DNA of 8,477 bases from Clostridia bacterium (GTDB taxonomy: Bacteria > Bacillota_A > Clostridia > Christensenellales > UBA1242), in contig JAFTUZ010000094.1 in the NCBI GenBank assembly GCA_017466005.1, positions 1 to 8,477 of the forward strand, in the 5' to 3' direction. Below, piece after piece: positions 6,359-8,477 of the stretch. A program made the translations under genes and the position numbers. The stretch's first letter is position 1, and each line of letters opens with the position of its first letter. Below the pieces are notes generated by a model, which made no database searches, was not told the DNA's origin, and saw only the letters and a program-made list of their open reading frames with translations.

Positions 6359-8431
6359 TTGGATAATTTTGAAAGTTGGAGTAACAACATTTATAAGGCA
6401 CTTAAAAAAGATAAACACAAGAAAATTGTTCTTGTAGCAGGTGCTTCTAGTTCTGGTAAAACATTTAATGCTGCAAGGCTAGCAAAACAACTTGGTTGCC
6501 ATGGTATGAAGGCCGTTACCATTTCTTGTGATGCATATTATAAGGGTTTAACAGATATTATAGTAGAAAAAGCGTTTGCTAAAAACACATTTGCCGAGCA
6601 AACAGTTATTTTAATTCCACAAATTTGTGATATTGTTAAAAAGCATACAAAGGATTTAGACCGTCCTGTTAAATTCTCTCCAGATAACTTTAAAAAAATG
6701 CGTGATAGTTTTGCTTCTATTATGCCACAAGCAGAAGCACAAAAACTTATAAAAGCATTGCACAAAGAATATTGGACAATTAACTTTGACTCTGCATCAA
6801 CAATAGACTATTTAAGGCTTGCAACAGATATTAAAACTTTTATAAACGAGCCAGAAAAAGATGTTTATTTCCCAGATTATAGTTTTAAAAAGTGTGAGTC
6901 TACTTTTAATCCAGAAAATAGAATTAAAGGTGCCGACTACGACTGTATTATAATAGAAGGCTTGTTTGTTTTAAGAAAAGAATTGCTTTCTCAATTAAAT
7001 AGTAAAAACATATTAAAAACTGGTGTAACTTGTGATTTAACTACTTTATTTACTAGAAGAATAAATAGAGATTTAATGAATGCAAATTCCAGAACAATTA
7101 CAACACCAGAACAAGAAATTATGGGGTTTATCACCTACATAATGCCTTCTTATTTTTATGAAATTTACCCTACACTACAAGAAGCTAGTTTTATTTTAAA
7201 TACCGAAATAAAAGAGCCTGTAGATGACCGTGAAGTAGCATTTTGGCAAAGAAAATATCGCACAACCGATGCAGTTTTTAATACTATTAAAGACTTAAAA
7301 ATGAAAGAAATAAGTTCGGTTTATCAGGAAGATTTTTTTCTTGAAAATATTACAAAACCAACCACTAATAACATAAATGTGTGTTTAAGAAAACAAAATA
7401 ACGAACTTGTAAAACTTTCTATAAAAGCGGAAAATGATGTTCCTTATTCTATAATCCAAAATATTGAAGAATTTGATTTAGCAACAATGCTTCAAGGTAA
7501 AGCAAGAAATATTAATCTTCTTATGAAAATGTTTGGTAACCGTGGGTTTGAAACTACCGTTATTCTACATAAAGTAAGAAAAGTGTTTGAATATCAAAAT
7601 TGCCGTTTTAAAGTAGATATTATAGAAAACTTTGGCATATTTATAGAATTCTACCCTATGCCAATGAAAATTTTAAAACAACTTAAAAAACTATTAAATT
7701 TACAAGAAGGACAAAATTATTCATATTTCTTGTTATTTAAAGATAAATTAAAAGAACTTGCACACGAATTAAAAGCTGTAACCTACAACATAGAAAATTT
7801 AGATGTAGAACAAATAAATAAAGAATTTAGGGTTAAAAAAGTTGAACAATATATATTAGATTTTAATTCTAAACAATTACAAGAAGATATAATAAATACT
7901 TTCGGTAAAGAAGATATTGATTTATCTATAATTGGTTCTGCACTAATTGAAAATATAGATGGAATTAATAAACTTATATTATTAGACGCAACAGAAAGCA
8001 GAATTTTCTTTAAACAAAAATTAGATAACGAAACAACAGCACTATGGAAAGAAAAATATTTATTAAAAAGCAAAACTATTAAAAGATATACTGTAATAAA
8101 ATCTTTATTTTATGGTGTTAAACTAGATTGTGATGAGGATAATAAATTTACTTTACGAATCAGATTTGATAGAACACTTTATACCATTGAACAAGCAAGC
8201 AAAATGGCTAAACACTTCTTTAAACCAGATGTTAAATTTATTATTCCAAAACCAAAAGCAGAAGTTAAAACAGAAGATACAAAAGAAAATAATGTTGTAG
8301 CAACTAAAGAAAAAAAGACCACTAAAAAAGAAACAAAGAAAACTACTATCGTAAGAAGTTTGCAAAATTCTGTTAAGATTTATCTCACTGTACTCTATTT
8401 CTTTAGAATAATAAACAGATTTTACAATTAG
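6359..8431 (+). CDS. Uridine-kinase-like P-loop protein fused to a CYTH (triphosphate tunnel) domain
   Basis: The 690-residue product has an N-terminal kinase of the uridine kinase/phosphoribulokinase family: Walker A GASSSGKT 28-35, CDAYYKG 57-63, NFDSAS 142-147, FPDYSF 171-176, DYDCIIIEGLF 193-203, lid RRINRD 233-238. About 65 extra residues (75-140) are inserted between DAYYKG and NFDSAS. Residues 315-435 look like a CYTH domain: YQEDFFLEN 322-330, NVCLRKQNNELVKLSIK 340-356, then VILHKVRKVF 401-410 and CRFKVDIIENFGIFIEF 415-431, the conserved end of the fold. The usual first ExExK strand was not found. Residues 480-630 are unrecognised, and 632-663 are a Lys/Thr/Glu-rich linker. The start is TTG, supported by AGGGGGTG; the first internal ATG falls after the P-loop. 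The same order occurs in plant TTM1/TTM2 proteins. A plain uridine kinase role is unlikely; a nucleotide or polyphosphate role is inference. The last 27 residues look unnatural. Confidence 0.9.
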   Translation: MDNFESWSNNIYKALKKDKHKKIVLVAGASSSGKTFNAARLAKQLGCHGMKAVTISCDAYYKGLTDIIVEKAFAKNTFAEQTVILIPQICDIVKKHTKDLDRPVKFSPDNFKKMRDSFASIMPQAEAQKLIKALHKEYWTINFDSASTIDYLRLATDIKTFINEPEKDVYFPDYSFKKCESTFNPENRIKGADYDCIIIEGLFVLRKELLSQLNSKNILKTGVTCDLTTLFTRRINRDLMNANSRTITTPEQEIMGFITYIMPSYFYEIYPTLQEASFILNTEIKEPVDDREVAFWQRKYRTTDAVFNTIKDLKMKEISSVYQEDFFLENITKPTTNNINVCLRKQNNELVKLSIKAENDVPYSIIQNIEEFDLATMLQGKARNINLLMKMFGNRGFETTVILHKVRKVFEYQNCRFKVDIIENFGIFIEFYPMPMKILKQLKKLLNLQEGQNYSYFLLFKDKLKELAHELKAVTYNIENLDVEQINKEFRVKKVEQYILDFNSKQLQEDIINTFGKEDIDLSIIGSALIENIDGINKLILLDATESRIFFKQKLDNETTALWKEKYLLKSKTIKRYTVIKSLFYGVKLDCDEDNKFTLRIRFDRTLYTIEQASKMAKHFFKPDVKFIIPKPKAEVKTEDTKENNVVATKEKKTTKKETKKTTIVRSLQNSVKIYLTVLYFFRIINRFYN

Positions 8432-8476
8432 TCTGTCTATCAAAAACACCTGCTCATCGCTCAAATACAACACAGC
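8345..8476 (-). other. Possible end fragment of another protein-coding gene on the minus strand
   Basis: Read from the right edge, the minus strand is open and gives protein-like sequence (LSDEQVFLIDRL, then VKSVYYSKEIEYSE) as far as about 8345. Beyond that the same frame runs antisense to the lysine-rich tail of the kinase-CYTH gene and becomes a meaningless Phe/Cys-rich string. Three of its four glutamate codons are GAG and most of its leucines are TTG, whereas the rest of the window prefers GAA and TTA. No family was recognised. It may be the broken end of a gene entering from the right, or a chance open frame. Confidence 0.3.
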
Positions 8477-8477
8477 A

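Noticed and set aside
6538..6765. Minus-strand open frame of 75 codons
   Set aside because: Antisense to the kinase domain, whose motifs establish the plus strand as coding.
6359..7300. Calling the kinase simply uridine kinase (udk)
   Set aside because: The large insertion, altered NFDHP motif and fused CYTH domain make the ordinary pyrimidine-salvage function unsafe to assign.
7783..8073. Minus-strand open frame of 96 codons
   Set aside because: Antisense to the C-terminal part of the kinase-CYTH gene; Ser/Leu/Ile-rich composition typical of a shadow frame.
8153..8344. Left part of a minus-strand open frame that begins near 8473
   Set aside because: This part gives a Phe/Cys string that is only the complement of a Lys/Glu-rich tail. 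Only the right-hand part (8345-8476) looks protein-like and is listed separately with low confidence.

Overview
The window comes from a low-GC bacterium, most likely an uncultured or host-associated Bacillota (Clostridia-like) lineage. The evidence is an AT-rich sequence, standard-code reading (TGA ends the hydrolase gene), G-rich Shine-Dalgarno sequences, near-consensus sigma-A type promoters, and Bacillota-type housekeeping genes with only 0-20 bp between them. No rRNA, tRNA, CRISPR array, insertion sequence or phage gene was seen.

Layout. (1) Positions 1-3005, minus strand: one compact operon read right to left, rsfS - tsaE - tsaB/rimI fusion - alpha/beta hydrolase - a membrane-anchored protein cut by the window edge. 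It starts at a textbook promoter (TTGACA, 18 bp, TGTTATAAT) at 3074-3103. (2) Positions 3158-3967, plus strand: a lone, unrecognised four-helix membrane protein. It sits where many Bacillota carry nadD and yqeK between yhbY and rsfS. A bidirectional hairpin terminator at 3971-3997 separates it from the next operon. (3) Positions 3989-6226, minus strand: nth - obgE - yhbY, a DNA-repair and ribosome-assembly operon that may begin with a leaderless transcript. (4) Positions 6359-8431, plus strand: a 690-residue uridine-kinase-like P-loop protein joined to a CYTH (triphosphate tunnel) domain, divergent from nth and with its own strong promoter. (5) From about 8345 to 8477 both strands look odd. 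The plus-strand gene ends in an uncharacteristic tail, while the minus strand reads like the end of another protein.

How the genes work together: most products serve translation. RsfS, ObgE and YhbY act on the large ribosomal subunit. TsaE and TsaB belong to the machinery that makes t6A37 on ANN-decoding tRNAs, and the attached RimI domain is a protein N-terminal acetyltransferase. Nth repairs oxidised pyrimidines. The most novel items are the kinase-CYTH fusion (the arrangement known from plant TTM1/TTM2), the orphan membrane protein between the two ribosome-assembly operons, and the possible sequence junction near the right edge.
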